From assembly GCA_964447335.1 (NCBI GenBank), contig CAYUSA010000012.1, positions 1 to 61,262 of the forward strand: a stretch of DNA of 61,262 nt, read 5' to 3'. The translations under genes were made by a program, and so were the position numbers. Below, piece by piece: positions 6,386 to 15,240 of this stretch. The notes beneath the pieces were generated by a model, which saw only the letters and a program-made list of their open reading frames with translations, ran no database searches and was not told where the DNA came from. The stretch is from HRBIN12 sp964447335. Lineage in GTDB: Bacteria > Actinomycetota > UBA4738 > HRBIN12. How positions within the stretch are numbered: the first letter of the stretch is position 1; every line of letters begins with the position of its first letter.

Positions 6386-8001
6386 TCAGAAGCGGGGCGT
6401 CTCCATGTAGCCGCCGAAGACACGGCGTAGGGCATCCACGATCTCGCCCTCGGTGCAGCCGGCGCGGGCGCACTCGACGAGCGGCGGCACGAGGTTCTCC
6501 TCGGTGCCGGCCGCCGTTGCGAGCCGCTCGAGCGCCCCGGCTGCGGCGCCGGCGTCCCGGCTCGCCCGGCGCTCGCGGAGGCGGCGGACCTGCTCGAGCT
6601 CGACCTGGGGGCCGATCACGAGGGTGTCGATCGGCGTCTCGCCCGGATCNNNNNNNNNNGTCCGGGGCCCCCGACCGCCACGAGCTCGCCCGACTCGTAC
6701 CGCTCCTGCTCGCGCCAGGCCGAGTCCGCGATCGCCTGCTGGAACTCCCCGCGCTCGATGCCCGCGAGGACCCCGTCGAGCATCGAGCCACTCCCCCACG
6801 CGTCGATCCGGGCGAACTCCTCCTCCGCGAGAGACTCCATCCGGTCGGTGAGGGACTCGACGAGGTACGAGCCGCCGAGCGGGTCGATAACATCGGCGAC
6901 CCCGGTTTCGTGCGCGATGATCTGCTGGGTGCGGAGCGCGAGCTTCGCGGCCTCCTCGGTCGGGAGGGCGAGCACCTCGTCGAGCGCGTTCGTGTGCAGC
7001 GACTGCGTTCCACCGAGCACCGCGGCGAGCGCCTCGATCGCGGTGCGGACGACGTTGTTCATCGGCTGCTGCGCGGTGAGCGAGACCCCCGCCGTCTGTG
7101 TGTGGAAGCGCAGGCGCATCGATGCTTCGTCCCTCGCGCCGTAGCGCTCCTTCAGCCACCTGGCCCAGATCCGCCGCGCCGCCCGGTACTTCGCGATCCC
7201 CTCGAAGAAGTCCATGTGCGCGTTGAAGAAGAAAGACAGCCCCGGGGCGAACCGGTCGACCTCGAGCCCGCGCTCCAGGCAGAGCTCGACGTAGGCGAAC
7301 CCGTCGGCGAGCGTGTACGCGAGCTCCTGCACCGCAGTCGCTCCGGCCTCTCGGATGTGGTAGCCCGACACGCTGATCGGGTGGAACTTCGGGACGTGCT
7401 CGGCGCAGAAGGCCATGAGGTCGCCGATCAGCCGCAGGTGCGGTCGCGGCGGGAACAGCCACTCCTTCTGGGCGATGTACTCTTTCAGGATGTCGGTCTG
7501 CAGCGTCCCGTCCAGGCGCTCCCACGCGACGCCCTGGCGCTCGGCCGCGGCCAGGAAGAATGCGAACACGATGACCGCGGGGCCGCTGATCGTCATCGAG
7601 GTCGAGATGTCCCCGAGCGGGATGCCCTCGAACAGCGTCTCGAAGTCCTCGAGCGAGTCGGTCGCGACGCCACAGCGTCCCACCTCGCCCTCGGCGCGGG
7701 GGTCATCGGAGTCACGCCCCATGAGGGTCGGCATGTCGAACGCGACCGACAGCCCACCCTGGCCGCGCTCGAGCAGGAACCGGTAGCGGGCATTCGTCTC
7801 GGCGGCCGTGCCGAAGCCCGCGAACTGGCGCATCGTCCACAGGCGGCCCCGGTACATCGTCGGGTACACGCCCCGCGTGAACGGATACGCGCCGGGCGAC
7901 CCGAGCTTGCTCGCCGCGTCGAACCCCTCGAGGTCCTCGGGCGTCGCGACCGCCGGCAGCGACAGGCCCGATAGGGTCCTCGGCTCGCGCTCCTCCGCCA
8001 T
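6386..8001 (-). CDS. icmA: B12-dependent acyl-CoA mutase large subunit, isobutyryl-CoA mutase type (gap inside)
   Basis: TIM-barrel substrate-binding subunit of the methylmalonyl-CoA mutase family, without the C-terminal B12-binding domain. The start is ATG 8001, 8 bases after meaB. Aligned by eye with P. shermanii mutase without indels, Tyr89 is Phe (F60 in TMRQFAGF), Arg207 is Gln (Q178 in KEYIAQKEW) and Ala116 is kept (A87). Phe/Gln is the published signature of isobutyryl-CoA mutase (interconverting isobutyryl- and n-butyryl-CoA). Tyr/Arg marks methylmalonyl-CoA mutase. A 10-N gap at 6650-6659 shifts the frame; the C-terminus resumes as DPGETPIDTL and ends GGYMETPRF. It is not a true pseudogene. 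The cobalamin-binding small subunit is not in this window. Confidence 0.85.
6650..6659. other. Assembly gap, 10 N
   Basis: Ten N inside the mutase gene near its C-terminal linker. The reading frame differs on the two sides, so the true gap length is not 10, or the flanking contig end is wrong. The residues just before the gap (VAVGGPG) also depart from the usual VGVNRF, which hints at an unreliable contig end. Confidence 0.95.
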
Positions 8002-8009
8002 GGCTCCCC

Positions 8010-8941
8010 CTATGGCGCTGCGGTCGCTCGGTCCATCAGCAGGCCGGCCGCTCGGTAGGGGTCGACCCGTCGCTCGGCGAGATCGGTGCCGAGCGTGTCG
8101 TCGCCGTCGAGCAGGTCACGGACCCGCCCCCGGAGCTCCTCGACCGTGAGGCTCTCGACCTCGCGCAGGAGCCGCGAGCGACGGCTCTCGGCGAGCGTGC
8201 CGGTGGCCGCCAGGTGGCCGCGATGCGCCTCCATGGCCGCCCACAGCTCGTCGAGCCCCGCACCGGTTACGGCCGAGGTCGCGACCACCGGGGGCATCCA
8301 GGCGAGCTCGGGCCCGAGGTGGAGCATCTGCTCGAGGTCGCGCGCGGCGGCCTCGGCGCCCTCCCGATCGGCCTTGTTCACGACGAAGNNNNNNNNNNCT
8401 CCAGGATGCCGGCCTTCGCGACCTGCACGGCGTCACCCCAACCGGGCGCCACGACGACGAGGGTTGTGTCGGTCGCGGCGGCGACGTCCACCTCGGCCTG
8501 GCCCACGCCGACCGTCTCCACGATCACGAGATCCTTGCCCGAGGCGTCCAGGATCCGAACGGCCTCGGGCGCGGCGAGCGCCATCCCGCCGAGATGCCCG
8601 CGGGTCGCCATCGAGCGGATGAACACGCCCGGGTCGGTCGCGTGATCCTGCATGCGCAACCGGTCACCGAGGAGCGCTCCCCCCGTGAACGGTGACGTCG
8701 GATCGATCGCGAGCACGGCGGCCGAGCGCTCCCGCGCCCGAGCCACCCGCACGAGCTCGCCGGCGAGGGTCGACTTCCCGACGCCCGGCGACCCCGTGAG
8801 CCCGATGGTCCACGCCCGGCCGGTGTGGGGGAACAGGCCGGCCGAGAGCTCCGCGAGACCCTCGGCGCCGTCCTCGACCATCGAGATCGCACGCGCGATC
8901 GCGCGACGGTCGCCCTCCAAGATCCGCTCGACCAGGTCCAC
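8010..8941 (-). CDS. meaB: MeaB/ArgK-family G-protein chaperone of B12-dependent mutase (gap inside)
   Basis: P-loop GTPase that protects and loads cobalamin in acyl-CoA mutases. Walker A GSPGVGKST is preceded by TIGLT; switch/base elements include AIDPTSPFTGGALLGDRLRM, VETVGVGQAE and NKAD. Start GTG 8941 follows a TACCCT box by 6 bases. The N gap at 8389-8398 falls between GILE and FVVNKAD, where the family has IADV, so about 11 rather than 10 bases are missing and the frame break is an artefact. It lies directly upstream of the mutase gene, the usual pairing. Confidence 0.92.
8389..8398. other. Assembly gap, 10 N
   Basis: Ten N inside meaB. The conserved family sequence across it (ILE-IADV-FVVNKAD) predicts 11 missing bases before the C at 8399 on the plus strand, which would restore the frame. 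Confidence 0.95.
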
Positions 8942-8947
8942 CGGGCA

Positions 8948-8953
8948 AGGGTA
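8948..8953 (-). promoter_or_regulatory. -10 box TACCCT of the meaB-mutase operon
   Basis: TACCCT ends 6 bases before GTG 8941, consistent with a leaderless transcript. No convincing -35 element was found. Confidence 0.4.
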
Positions 8954-9017
8954 CCCCGCGGCGACGCTCGGCCCCGCCGCGCGCGGCCCGGACCGACGAG
9001 CCGACCACCGTGAGCGC

Positions 9018-10241
9018 CTACGGGCTCGGCGCCGGCCCCGACGCCGCCCTCGAGGCGCCGGGGATGGCCTCGAGCGCGTCACGGAGCGACTTGCAGTACG
9101 CGCGTTGGCGCTCGAGCGCGGGGTCCCGGTCATCGACCGCCCGGACGCGGGTCATCGCGAGGTTGATCTGCTCTCGCTGCAACCGCTTCAGGAGCCGGGC
9201 GCCGTGCTCGCCGGCTCTGGCGCGCATCTCACGCCGCGCGTGCCGGCGGGCTCTCGGATCGAGCAAGACACCGAGCTCGGCGGCGGTGAGTCCCGGCGAA
9301 CCGATCTCCGAGCGCAGGGCGATCTCGAGCCACCGGTGCTCGCGCCGGCGCGCGAGGCGGACGAGGACCACGACGAACAGCAGCAGCGGCAGGCCCTTCA
9401 CGGCGGCGGCGAGCGGGATGCGGAGGAGGTCGCCGACGCCCTCGACCGTCCGCGGGAACAGGTTGAGCAGCGGCGAGTTCCACAGGAAGTGCCCGCCGAC
9501 GCCGGCCCCGAGCAGTCCGGCCGCGACGGCGATCCGCCGCCCAAGGGGCTCCTCGTCGCGTCGCGACACGACGTACGCGATCCCCATCCCCGAGAACCCG
9601 GTGTAGAGCACGTGCCCGTAGAGGCCGCCCGAGACCACCCGCACCCAGAAACCGGACAGCACGCCTGCGGGGGTCCCGCCGAACACCGAGATGAAGTAGA
9701 AGACATCCTCGACGACGGCGAACCCCAGGCCGCACAGCGCTCCGTACACGAACCCGTCGAGCACGTCGTCGAACTCCTCGGCCGCGATGAGCGCGATGAG
9801 CGCGATGCCCGCCACCTTGAGGATCTCCTCGACGAAGGGCGCCGTCAGTGCGGCCGTCCACCGTGAGGCGAACTCGGGGCCGCCGAGGCGTGCGACGACG
9901 AGCCCCCAGCCCTCGTTCGCGTACGCGGCGAGCGTGGTGGCGACGATCGCCCCCCAGACGAAGGCGCCCAACAGGAGCGACAGCGGCTCGCGCTCGTACA
10001 GGTCCAGGACGTAGACGAGCAGGAAGACCGGGAGGGCGTAGAGGGCGAGCAGGAGCCAGGAGAGCGCCCACCCGGCCGGCGAGACGTCGCGGAAGAGCTG
10101 CTGCTGCTCCACGGACAGGAAGCCCGTCACGAGGACGAGCGCGGCGAACAGCAGGAACGCTGGGCTCCGGAACCGGAACAGGGTGCCGTTGGCCGCCCAC
10201 CGGCGTCGGGCGGGCGCGGGCGGCGGCGGGAGCGTCGTCAT
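9018..10241 (-). CDS. PrsW-family intramembrane metalloprotease
   Basis: A 407-residue polytopic protein with about eight hydrophobic segments. It has the PrsW motifs: EExxK in PFVEEILK (E138, E139, K142), a glutamate in GLGFAVVEDVFYF (E178), histidine in GGLYGHVLYTGFSGMG (H210) and HFLWN (H251, N255). These residues coordinate the catalytic metal within the membrane. PrsW of Bacillus cuts an anti-sigma factor; no anti-sigma gene is visible here. The C-terminal 110 residues are cytoplasmic, basic and probably helical. Its start overlaps the preceding gene by ATGA. Confidence 0.88.
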   Translation of the reverse strand: MTTLPPPPAPARRRWAANGTLFRFRSPAFLLFAALVLVTGFLSVEQQQLFRDVSPAGWALSWLLLALYALPVFLLVYVLDLYEREPLSLLLGAFVWGAIVATTLAAYANEGWGLVVARLGGPEFASRWTAALTAPFVEEILKVAGIALIALIAAEEFDDVLDGFVYGALCGLGFAVVEDVFYFISVFGGTPAGVLSGFWVRVVSGGLYGHVLYTGFSGMGIAYVVSRRDEEPLGRRIAVAAGLLGAGVGGHFLWNSPLLNLFPRTVEGVGDLLRIPLAAAVKGLPLLLFVVVLVRLARRREHRWLEIALRSEIGSPGLTAAELGVLLDPRARRHARREMRARAGEHGARLLKRLQREQINLAMTRVRAVDDRDPALERQRAYCKSLRDALEAIPGASRAASGPAPSP

Positions 10242-10816
10242 CCGAGCACCTCGGCGGTGTCGGTCATGGCGCGAACGTCGTCGAGCACGTACCGGAGCAC
10301 GCCCTCGGGGCCCCAGCCGTCGAACACGACGCCGGCTCCCGAGGGCGACACCACGGCCGTGACCTCACCTTCGATCGGCGCCTCCGACTTGCCGAACAGG
10401 CCGACGTAGGTGATCCGCACCCCCGAGAGGCCCGACGCGAGCCGGACCGGCTGCGCCTCGCGGGAGACGGACAGCTGCCTGGCCTCGGGCTCCAGGATGA
10501 GGCGCACGTACTCGGCCGCGAGATCGGATGCGTCACCCTGGATCGGGACCGCGACGACGTCGAGGTTCCCGCCGCCCCGCGTGAGGCGGACGCCTGCAGG
10601 CTCCTCGAAGCGTCCGGCGACCTCCCAACCCGAGAGCGGCTGGACGCGGACGACCCCCGCGACCTCCACGGGCGGTCCCGCCGGGATCGCGAGGGCACCG
10701 CCCACCACGTAGCCGCCGAAGACCACGACGGCGATCGCCGCGGCCACGACGAGCGTCGGCACCAGGCGGTCACGCGCCTCGCGTGCGCGGAGCGGGGCCG
10801 TGGCGGCGTCCATCAC
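10238..10816 (-). CDS. Hypothetical single-pass membrane protein
   Basis: A 192-residue protein with a short basic N-terminus, one transmembrane helix (about 18-43) and an extracytoplasmic domain of about 145 residues without cysteines. The domain has alternating strands (GVRLTRGGGNLDVVAVPI, VRITYVGLFG) and may be a small beta-rich fold. No family recognised. Start GTG 10816 or ATG 10813 both overlap the upstream stop. Sitting between an SCP2-like protein and PrsW in one overlapping operon, it could be a substrate or partner of PrsW; this is inference. Confidence 0.7.
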   Translation of the reverse strand: MMDAATAPLRAREARDRLVPTLVVAAAIAVVVFGGYVVGGALAIPAGPPVEVAGVVRVQPLSGWEVAGRFEEPAGVRLTRGGGNLDVVAVPIQGDASDLAAEYVRLILEPEARQLSVSREAQPVRLASGLSGVRITYVGLFGKSEAPIEGEVTAVVSPSGAGVVFDGWGPEGVLRYVLDDVRAMTDTAEVLG

Positions 10817-11232
10817 ACCACCGACAGCAGCCGTGTGACCCGCGAGAGCGTGAGCGGGTGTCGCGCCATCCCGTGGATCCGTATCCGGCCCGAGAGGACC
10901 TCTCTCGCGACGCGACGCCCCTCGCGGTGGAGCACGTCGGGAAAGCCGAGCCGGAGCGGAGTGCCGGCGAGCTCGATGAGCGCGATCGAGTCCGCCGAGA
11001 CGCGCAGATCGGCCCGGCCATCTGACCCCGAGTTCGCGATGCGCACGCTCCCGCGCTCGAACGCGAGCGTCACCCCGACGTCGGCGTCGATCGCGAACAG
11101 GCCGACGATCGCGGGGCGCAGGAGCTCGACGCGACGAGGGTGGTGGGCGAGGTTGGCCTCGATCAGCCCGCCGATCATGACGGCCAGGCCGTTCGGCTCC
11201 TCGTCCTCGAACAGCACGCGCGCACCCGTCAC
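10813..11232 (-). CDS. SCP2-like sterol/lipid-binding domain protein
   Basis: A 139-residue protein starting at GTG 11232, which overlaps the dehydrogenase stop as GTGA. The pattern of a beta-rich segment (FERGSVRIANSG, ADLRVSADSIALIELAGT) followed by VLSGRIRIHGMARHPLTLSRVTRLLSVV matches the SCP2 fold, where the last strand and helix shape a hydrophobic tunnel. It probably carries a lipid or acyl-CoA-like ligand. A second SCP2-like protein is encoded on the other side of the dehydrogenase. Confidence 0.6.
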   Translation of the reverse strand: MTGARVLFEDEEPNGLAVMIGGLIEANLAHHPRRVELLRPAIVGLFAIDADVGVTLAFERGSVRIANSGSDGRADLRVSADSIALIELAGTPLRLGFPDVLHREGRRVAREVLSGRIRIHGMARHPLTLSRVTRLLSVV

Positions 11233-12269
11233 GGGATGAGGAGGACCTTCGTCGCGCGGCGCGAGTCGAACAGCTCGTAGCCGAGGGCGGCGTCCTCGAG
11301 CGGAAGGCGATGGGACACGATCGGCGTCGGGTCGATCCGGCCGGCGACGAGGTCCTCGAGCGCGCGCTCCCACCAGGCGTGGACGGGGCAGATGCCGGCG
11401 AACCGGACGTCGAGGGCTCGCGCCCACCAGATCCCCAGCGGCACGCTCACGGACTCGCTCGTGTACATGCCGACGACGGCCACACGGCCTCCCCGGCGCA
11501 CGACGTCGATCGCGCTCTCGAACGCCGAGGGGTGACCGACGGCCTCGATCACGACATCGGCGCCCCGGTCCTCCGTGAGCTCGGCGACGGCCATCTGGGC
11601 GTGACGGGCGGCGACGTCCACCGGCACCGCGCCCACGCGCTCGGCGAGCGCGAGACGCTCCGGCTCGAGGTCGAGGGCCAGCACGCGCTCGGCGCCGCGG
11701 GCGAGGGCTGCCTGGATCGCGAAGAACCCGACCGGCCCGGCGCCGACGACCGCCACCGTGTCGCCGGGGCCGGCGCCCGCGACCTCGGCACCGTAGACGC
11801 CGGTCGTGAGGACGTCCCCGAGGAACAACGCGCGCTCGTCCTGCAGGTCGTCCGGGATCCGGAGCAGGTTCGTGTCCGCGTGGGGCACGCGCAGGAGCTC
11901 GGCCTGCGCGCCACCCAGATCTCCGCCGAAGATCCCGGCACCGAGGTTGCGGAAGTCCTCGCAGAGCTGCGTCTGGCCCGCCCGGCAGAACCAGCACGTC
12001 CCGCACGCGATCACGAAGGCGACGACGACTCGGTCGCCGGGGCGGAAGCGCTCGACGCCCGGGCCGACGGCCTCGACGACGCCGACGGCCTCGTGGCCGA
12101 TGCTCTCGCCGGGGTCGAGCGGCGCCTTGCCGTGGAAGAAGTGCAGGTCCGAGCCGCAGATCGCCGAGATCGTCACGCGCACGACGGCGTCGTCGTGCTC
12201 CTGCAGCGTGGGATCGGGCAGGTCGGTGACCACGACCTTGCCGACGTCCTCGTAGACGACCGCGCGCAC
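11229..12269 (-). CDS. Zinc-dependent alcohol dehydrogenase family protein
   Basis: A 346-residue medium-chain dehydrogenase. Catalytic zinc ligands are C38 (CGSDLH), H59 and E60 (GHE). The structural zinc site is the four-cysteine lobe C89, C92, C95 and C103. The Rossmann motif GAGPVG is at 176-181, followed by an acidic residue in LALDLEPERL, favouring NAD over NADP. It oxidises an alcohol or polyol, or reduces the carbonyl; the substrate is unknown. Start GTG 12269 is preceded by GGAGGGGG. The flanking SCP2-like genes suggest a hydrophobic substrate, which is inference. Confidence 0.88.
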   Translation of the reverse strand: MRAVVYEDVGKVVVTDLPDPTLQEHDDAVVRVTISAICGSDLHFFHGKAPLDPGESIGHEAVGVVEAVGPGVERFRPGDRVVVAFVIACGTCWFCRAGQTQLCEDFRNLGAGIFGGDLGGAQAELLRVPHADTNLLRIPDDLQDERALFLGDVLTTGVYGAEVAGAGPGDTVAVVGAGPVGFFAIQAALARGAERVLALDLEPERLALAERVGAVPVDVAARHAQMAVAELTEDRGADVVIEAVGHPSAFESAIDVVRRGGRVAVVGMYTSESVSVPLGIWWARALDVRFAGICPVHAWWERALEDLVAGRIDPTPIVSHRLPLEDAALGYELFDSRRATKVLLIP

Positions 12270-12299
12270 CGTCCCCCTCCGGGCTACCGGTCGCTCAGC

Positions 12300-12728
12300 C
12301 TACCGTGCGTACGCCTCGTCGAGGAACTCCGTCGGCACGGACATCGTGAGATGCACGAGCTCGTTCGCCGCCCGGACCGCGCGGATGATCGTGGGCAGGT
12401 CGCCCTGCAGCTTCAGCTTGCCCTGCATCATGCCCTTCACCGGATCGAGGTCGCCCCGCAACACGTCCTTCCACCGCGTGTAGGGGGCGCGGATCACGTA
12501 GGGGGCGCGGCCGCCTTCCTCCGGGGTCGTCATCCGGGCGTCGCGACACTCGCCGTGCCACAGGTCGAGCCATGCCCACAGGTCCAGCGGCATGCCTTTG
12601 TTGGGCTCGGCCTCGAACACGAAGCAGATGTCGCCCTCCCACGTGGCCGCGGCCTCGCGGTACTCGGGCGATCCCGTGATGCGCTCGCGGTAGATGCGGA
12701 GCCACTCGTCGCTGGGGAAGACCGCCAC
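12300..12728 (-). CDS. SCP-2 sterol transfer family protein
   Basis: A 142-residue soluble protein starting at GTG 12728, with AAGGAG upstream. A central segment, DLDPVKGMMQGKLKLQGDLPTII, is the classic SCP-2 signature (small-ligand domain with D/P-x-x-(A/G)xxxGKxKxxG). The N-terminal half has DICFVFEAEPNKG and LWLDLWHGE-like strands typical of actinobacterial versions. It is expected to bind a hydrophobic ligand in the cytoplasm. It precedes the zinc dehydrogenase by 30 bases on the same strand. Confidence 0.8.
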   Translation of the reverse strand: MAVFPSDEWLRIYRERITGSPEYREAAATWEGDICFVFEAEPNKGMPLDLWAWLDLWHGECRDARMTTPEEGGRAPYVIRAPYTRWKDVLRGDLDPVKGMMQGKLKLQGDLPTIIRAVRAANELVHLTMSVPTEFLDEAYAR

Positions 12729-12751
12729 CCCTCACTCGCTCCTTCCCGGGC

Positions 12752-13546
12752 TCACCTGAGTCCGTAGATCAGCGTGAGTCCGATGATGTTGAAGGTCACG
12801 TGGGCCGCCATCGGGGCGACGATCGTCCCACGCCGTTCGTAGGTGTACGCCAAGCCTATGCCCGTGAACACCATCACGCTCATGAGGAGCACGCTGTCGA
12901 GCGCGGGGCCGGGGATGTAGTGGATGAGCCCGAACGCGACACCCGAGCCGAGCGCGCCGGGCCAGAACCCGATCCGGTCGCGGATCGACCGGAACAGGAT
13001 GCCACGGAAGAACAGCTCCTCGCCGAGGGGCGCGACGACGGTCGCATAGGCGACCATCACCGCGATGCCGGCGGCCGACAGGCCCTGCGACACCTGCTCG
13101 GGCGCCTGGACCGAGTCGCCGGAGAGCCAGCGCAGCAGCACGACGAGGATCAGCCCCACGATGAACACGACCGCCGGGTACAGGCCGATGCCGAAGACCA
13201 CGCCCGCTCGGATCTCGGGCCACCACCGGGCCGGCGGGCCGAGGATCTCCCACCACCGCGGGTGCGAGTGCCGGAGCCACAGCAGCAGGATCGCCACGAT
13301 GAGCAGGGCGGCGGCGATGGTCGCCACGAGCCCGCCGAAGTCGTCGTCACCAAGGATCGAGATGACCGGGAGCGCCGCGAACGCGGCGAGGAAGAAGGCA
13401 CCGAGGTACACCCCGAGTGCCTCATACCACCGCCAGGTGGCGCTCGGGCGCGCGCCGAGGCGCCTCATGCCGACGAAGGACGGAGGCGGGGCGAGCGGCG
13501 CGGGCTGTATCGCGTCGGGACGGGGTGGGACGGGCTCGGTGCTCAT
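12752..13546 (-). CDS. CPBP-family intramembrane metalloprotease
   Basis: A 264-residue membrane protein with a proline-rich cytoplasmic N-terminus of about 45 residues. The three CAAX/bacteriocin-processing (Abi) motifs are present: GEELFFRG (EExxxR), FGLIHYIPG (FxxxH) and AAHVTFNIIG (HxxxN). Bacterial members are proteases or scaffold proteins of uncertain substrate. Start ATG 13546 overlaps the upstream membrane-protein stop by ATGA; longer readings run through that gene and are artefacts. Confidence 0.88.
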   Translation of the reverse strand: MSTEPVPPRPDAIQPAPLAPPPSFVGMRRLGARPSATWRWYEALGVYLGAFFLAAFAALPVISILGDDDFGGLVATIAAALLIVAILLLWLRHSHPRWWEILGPPARWWPEIRAGVVFGIGLYPAVVFIVGLILVVLLRWLSGDSVQAPEQVSQGLSAAGIAVMVAYATVVAPLGEELFFRGILFRSIRDRIGFWPGALGSGVAFGLIHYIPGPALDSVLLMSVMVFTGIGLAYTYERRGTIVAPMAAHVTFNIIGLTLIYGLR

Positions 13547-15240
13547 GACCCGTCCATCTTCCCTGCTGCGGCCAGGAGCGACACGCCGAGCATCCCGCCG
13601 AGCCCGAGCCCGAACGCGAGGCCGGCCGCTGCGGGCCCCGAATCGTTCGCCAGGTACGCGACGGTCCCGGTGAGCAGGGTCACGAGCACGGCGTCGCGCC
13701 AGGCCGGCCAGCGCTCGAACGTCGCGCGGACCGACGCCGGCGGGCGCAGGACCGCGAGCAGCGCGACGGGCATCCCGAGCACCGGCACGAGCGCGGCCGG
13801 GTTCCGCCGGATGAGGTCGATCCCGACGCCGAGCCGGTCCACGAACGTCCTCCAGATCCCCGCGGGTCCGCCGGCGTTCTCCTCGAACCGCGTGATGTGC
13901 GTCGGCACCGGCCACACCCGGTGCGCCAGCAGGATCAGGACCGTTCCCGCGACGACGGTGAGGGCCAGGACCCCGAGCCCCCTCCACGGCCCGAGGCGCT
14001 CGCGCTCGCGGACCGCGACCCAGAGACCCGCCGCGGCGAACAGCGTCACGGCGCCGCCGAGGTTCGCCCCGGCGAACGGCGACCCCGCGACGAGCGCCAT
14101 CACGAGCAGCAGCGCGAACCCGGCCGAGGTGCGGAGCCGCTGCGCGACGTACAGACCCGCGCCGGCGAGGAGCCCGATGAACGCGTTCGGGAGCCCGTAG
14201 AAGCGCCCGCCGTCCAGATGCGTCCCGCCGAGGAAGGTCGCGAGCGCGCCGGACCACTCGAGCAGCGCCTCGACCCCGAAGTACACCAGCACGGCGACCC
14301 CGATCCCGGCCGGCACGAGGGTGAGGCTCCGACCCTCGAGCGGCGAGAACGCGAGCGTGCCGAAGACCGTGACGATCGCGATGAACGGCACCACCGTCGA
14401 GTACGTGAGCTCGGGAAGGTGTCCGGCCGCGAGCATGCCCGTCGCGAGCGCCGAGACCGACAGGCACCCCCAGCCCACGACGCGGCGCGCCCCGGCCGGC
14501 ACACGGCTGCCGAGGGCCACGAACGCGACACCGAGGAGTCCGACGAGCACGAGGTACAGCGCCGCGGCCTCCCCGACCGGGACGTACATCCGCCGTTGTG
14601 CGAGGTACCGCTCGTGCAGCAGGAAGGGGGCGGGCCCATCCACGACCCGGATCGCCGAACCATCCAGGGGTGCCGGCTCTCCGCGGAAGGCTGCGATCGT
14701 GGCGAGGATGTCCGCGTCGGTCACCACGCCCGGTCGTCGGGTCGAATCCGAGGTCAGACCCTGCATCTCCCCCTCGCCCAGGAAGACCCCCTTGGGGGTC
14801 CCCTCGGCGACGATGACCGGGTAGAGATCATCCTTCGTTCGCTCCATCGCCGGCGTCGGGACGAGGCTCATCACGATGACGAGCACCCGGCGCGCACCGA
14901 ACATCCGGACGCGACCCTCGATGGCCTCACCGATCGCAGCGAGCTGGGAGCGGACGCTCACGATGTACTCCATGTCGTCGTCCACTCCGAGGGCGTCGCG
15001 GTCCCCCATGTGCCGAGATACCGCCCCGCCGTAGCTCAGGAGGGCAGCGCCTCCGGCGCGCGCGAGATCTGCGAACTCGGGAACGGACATGAGGTCCTCG
15101 AACGAGGCCGGAGTCACACGGAACAGGAACACCTCGCGCGCTTCGTCGGTCGACTGCGCCAGCGCCAGCGAGCGGAACCCCATGACCAGTGGCGCTACGG
15201 AAACGAAAACGAGCAGGACGCGAGCGAGCGAGCGGGTCAC
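13543..15240 (-). CDS. Polytopic membrane protein with phosphatase-like ectodomain
   Basis: A 565-residue protein. An N-terminal helix (about 5-30) is followed by an extracytoplasmic domain to about residue 215, then about ten transmembrane helices. The ectodomain ends with a stretch reading STRRPGVVTDADILATI, which resembles the metal-site strand of alkaline-phosphatase superfamily proteins, but I see no complete active site, so it may be degenerate. Similar proteins occur in Actinobacteria without assigned function. Start GTG 15240 overlaps the murA stop as GTGA, so it is coupled to a peptidoglycan gene; a role in envelope lipid or glycan handling is plausible but unproven. Confidence 0.75.
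   Translation of the reverse strand: MTRSLARVLLVFVSVAPLVMGFRSLALAQSTDEAREVFLFRVTPASFEDLMSVPEFADLARAGGAALLSYGGAVSRHMGDRDALGVDDDMEYIVSVRSQLAAIGEAIEGRVRMFGARRVLVIVMSLVPTPAMERTKDDLYPVIVAEGTPKGVFLGEGEMQGLTSDSTRRPGVVTDADILATIAAFRGEPAPLDGSAIRVVDGPAPFLLHERYLAQRRMYVPVGEAAALYLVLVGLLGVAFVALGSRVPAGARRVVGWGCLSVSALATGMLAAGHLPELTYSTVVPFIAIVTVFGTLAFSPLEGRSLTLVPAGIGVAVLVYFGVEALLEWSGALATFLGGTHLDGGRFYGLPNAFIGLLAGAGLYVAQRLRTSAGFALLLVMALVAGSPFAGANLGGAVTLFAAAGLWVAVRERERLGPWRGLGVLALTVVAGTVLILLAHRVWPVPTHITRFEENAGGPAGIWRTFVDRLGVGIDLIRRNPAALVPVLGMPVALLAVLRPPASVRATFERWPAWRDAVLVTLLTGTVAYLANDSGPAAAGLAFGLGLGGMLGVSLLAAAGKMDGS

Noticed and set aside
6386..8941. Mutase and meaB as pseudogenes
   Set aside because: The frame breaks coincide exactly with 10-N gaps and all conserved motifs are present on both sides.
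12752..14467. A 571-codon CPBP protein with a long N-terminal extension
   Set aside because: The extension is Arg-rich nonsense overlapping the upstream membrane-protein gene; ATG 13546 with ATGA overlap is the natural start.
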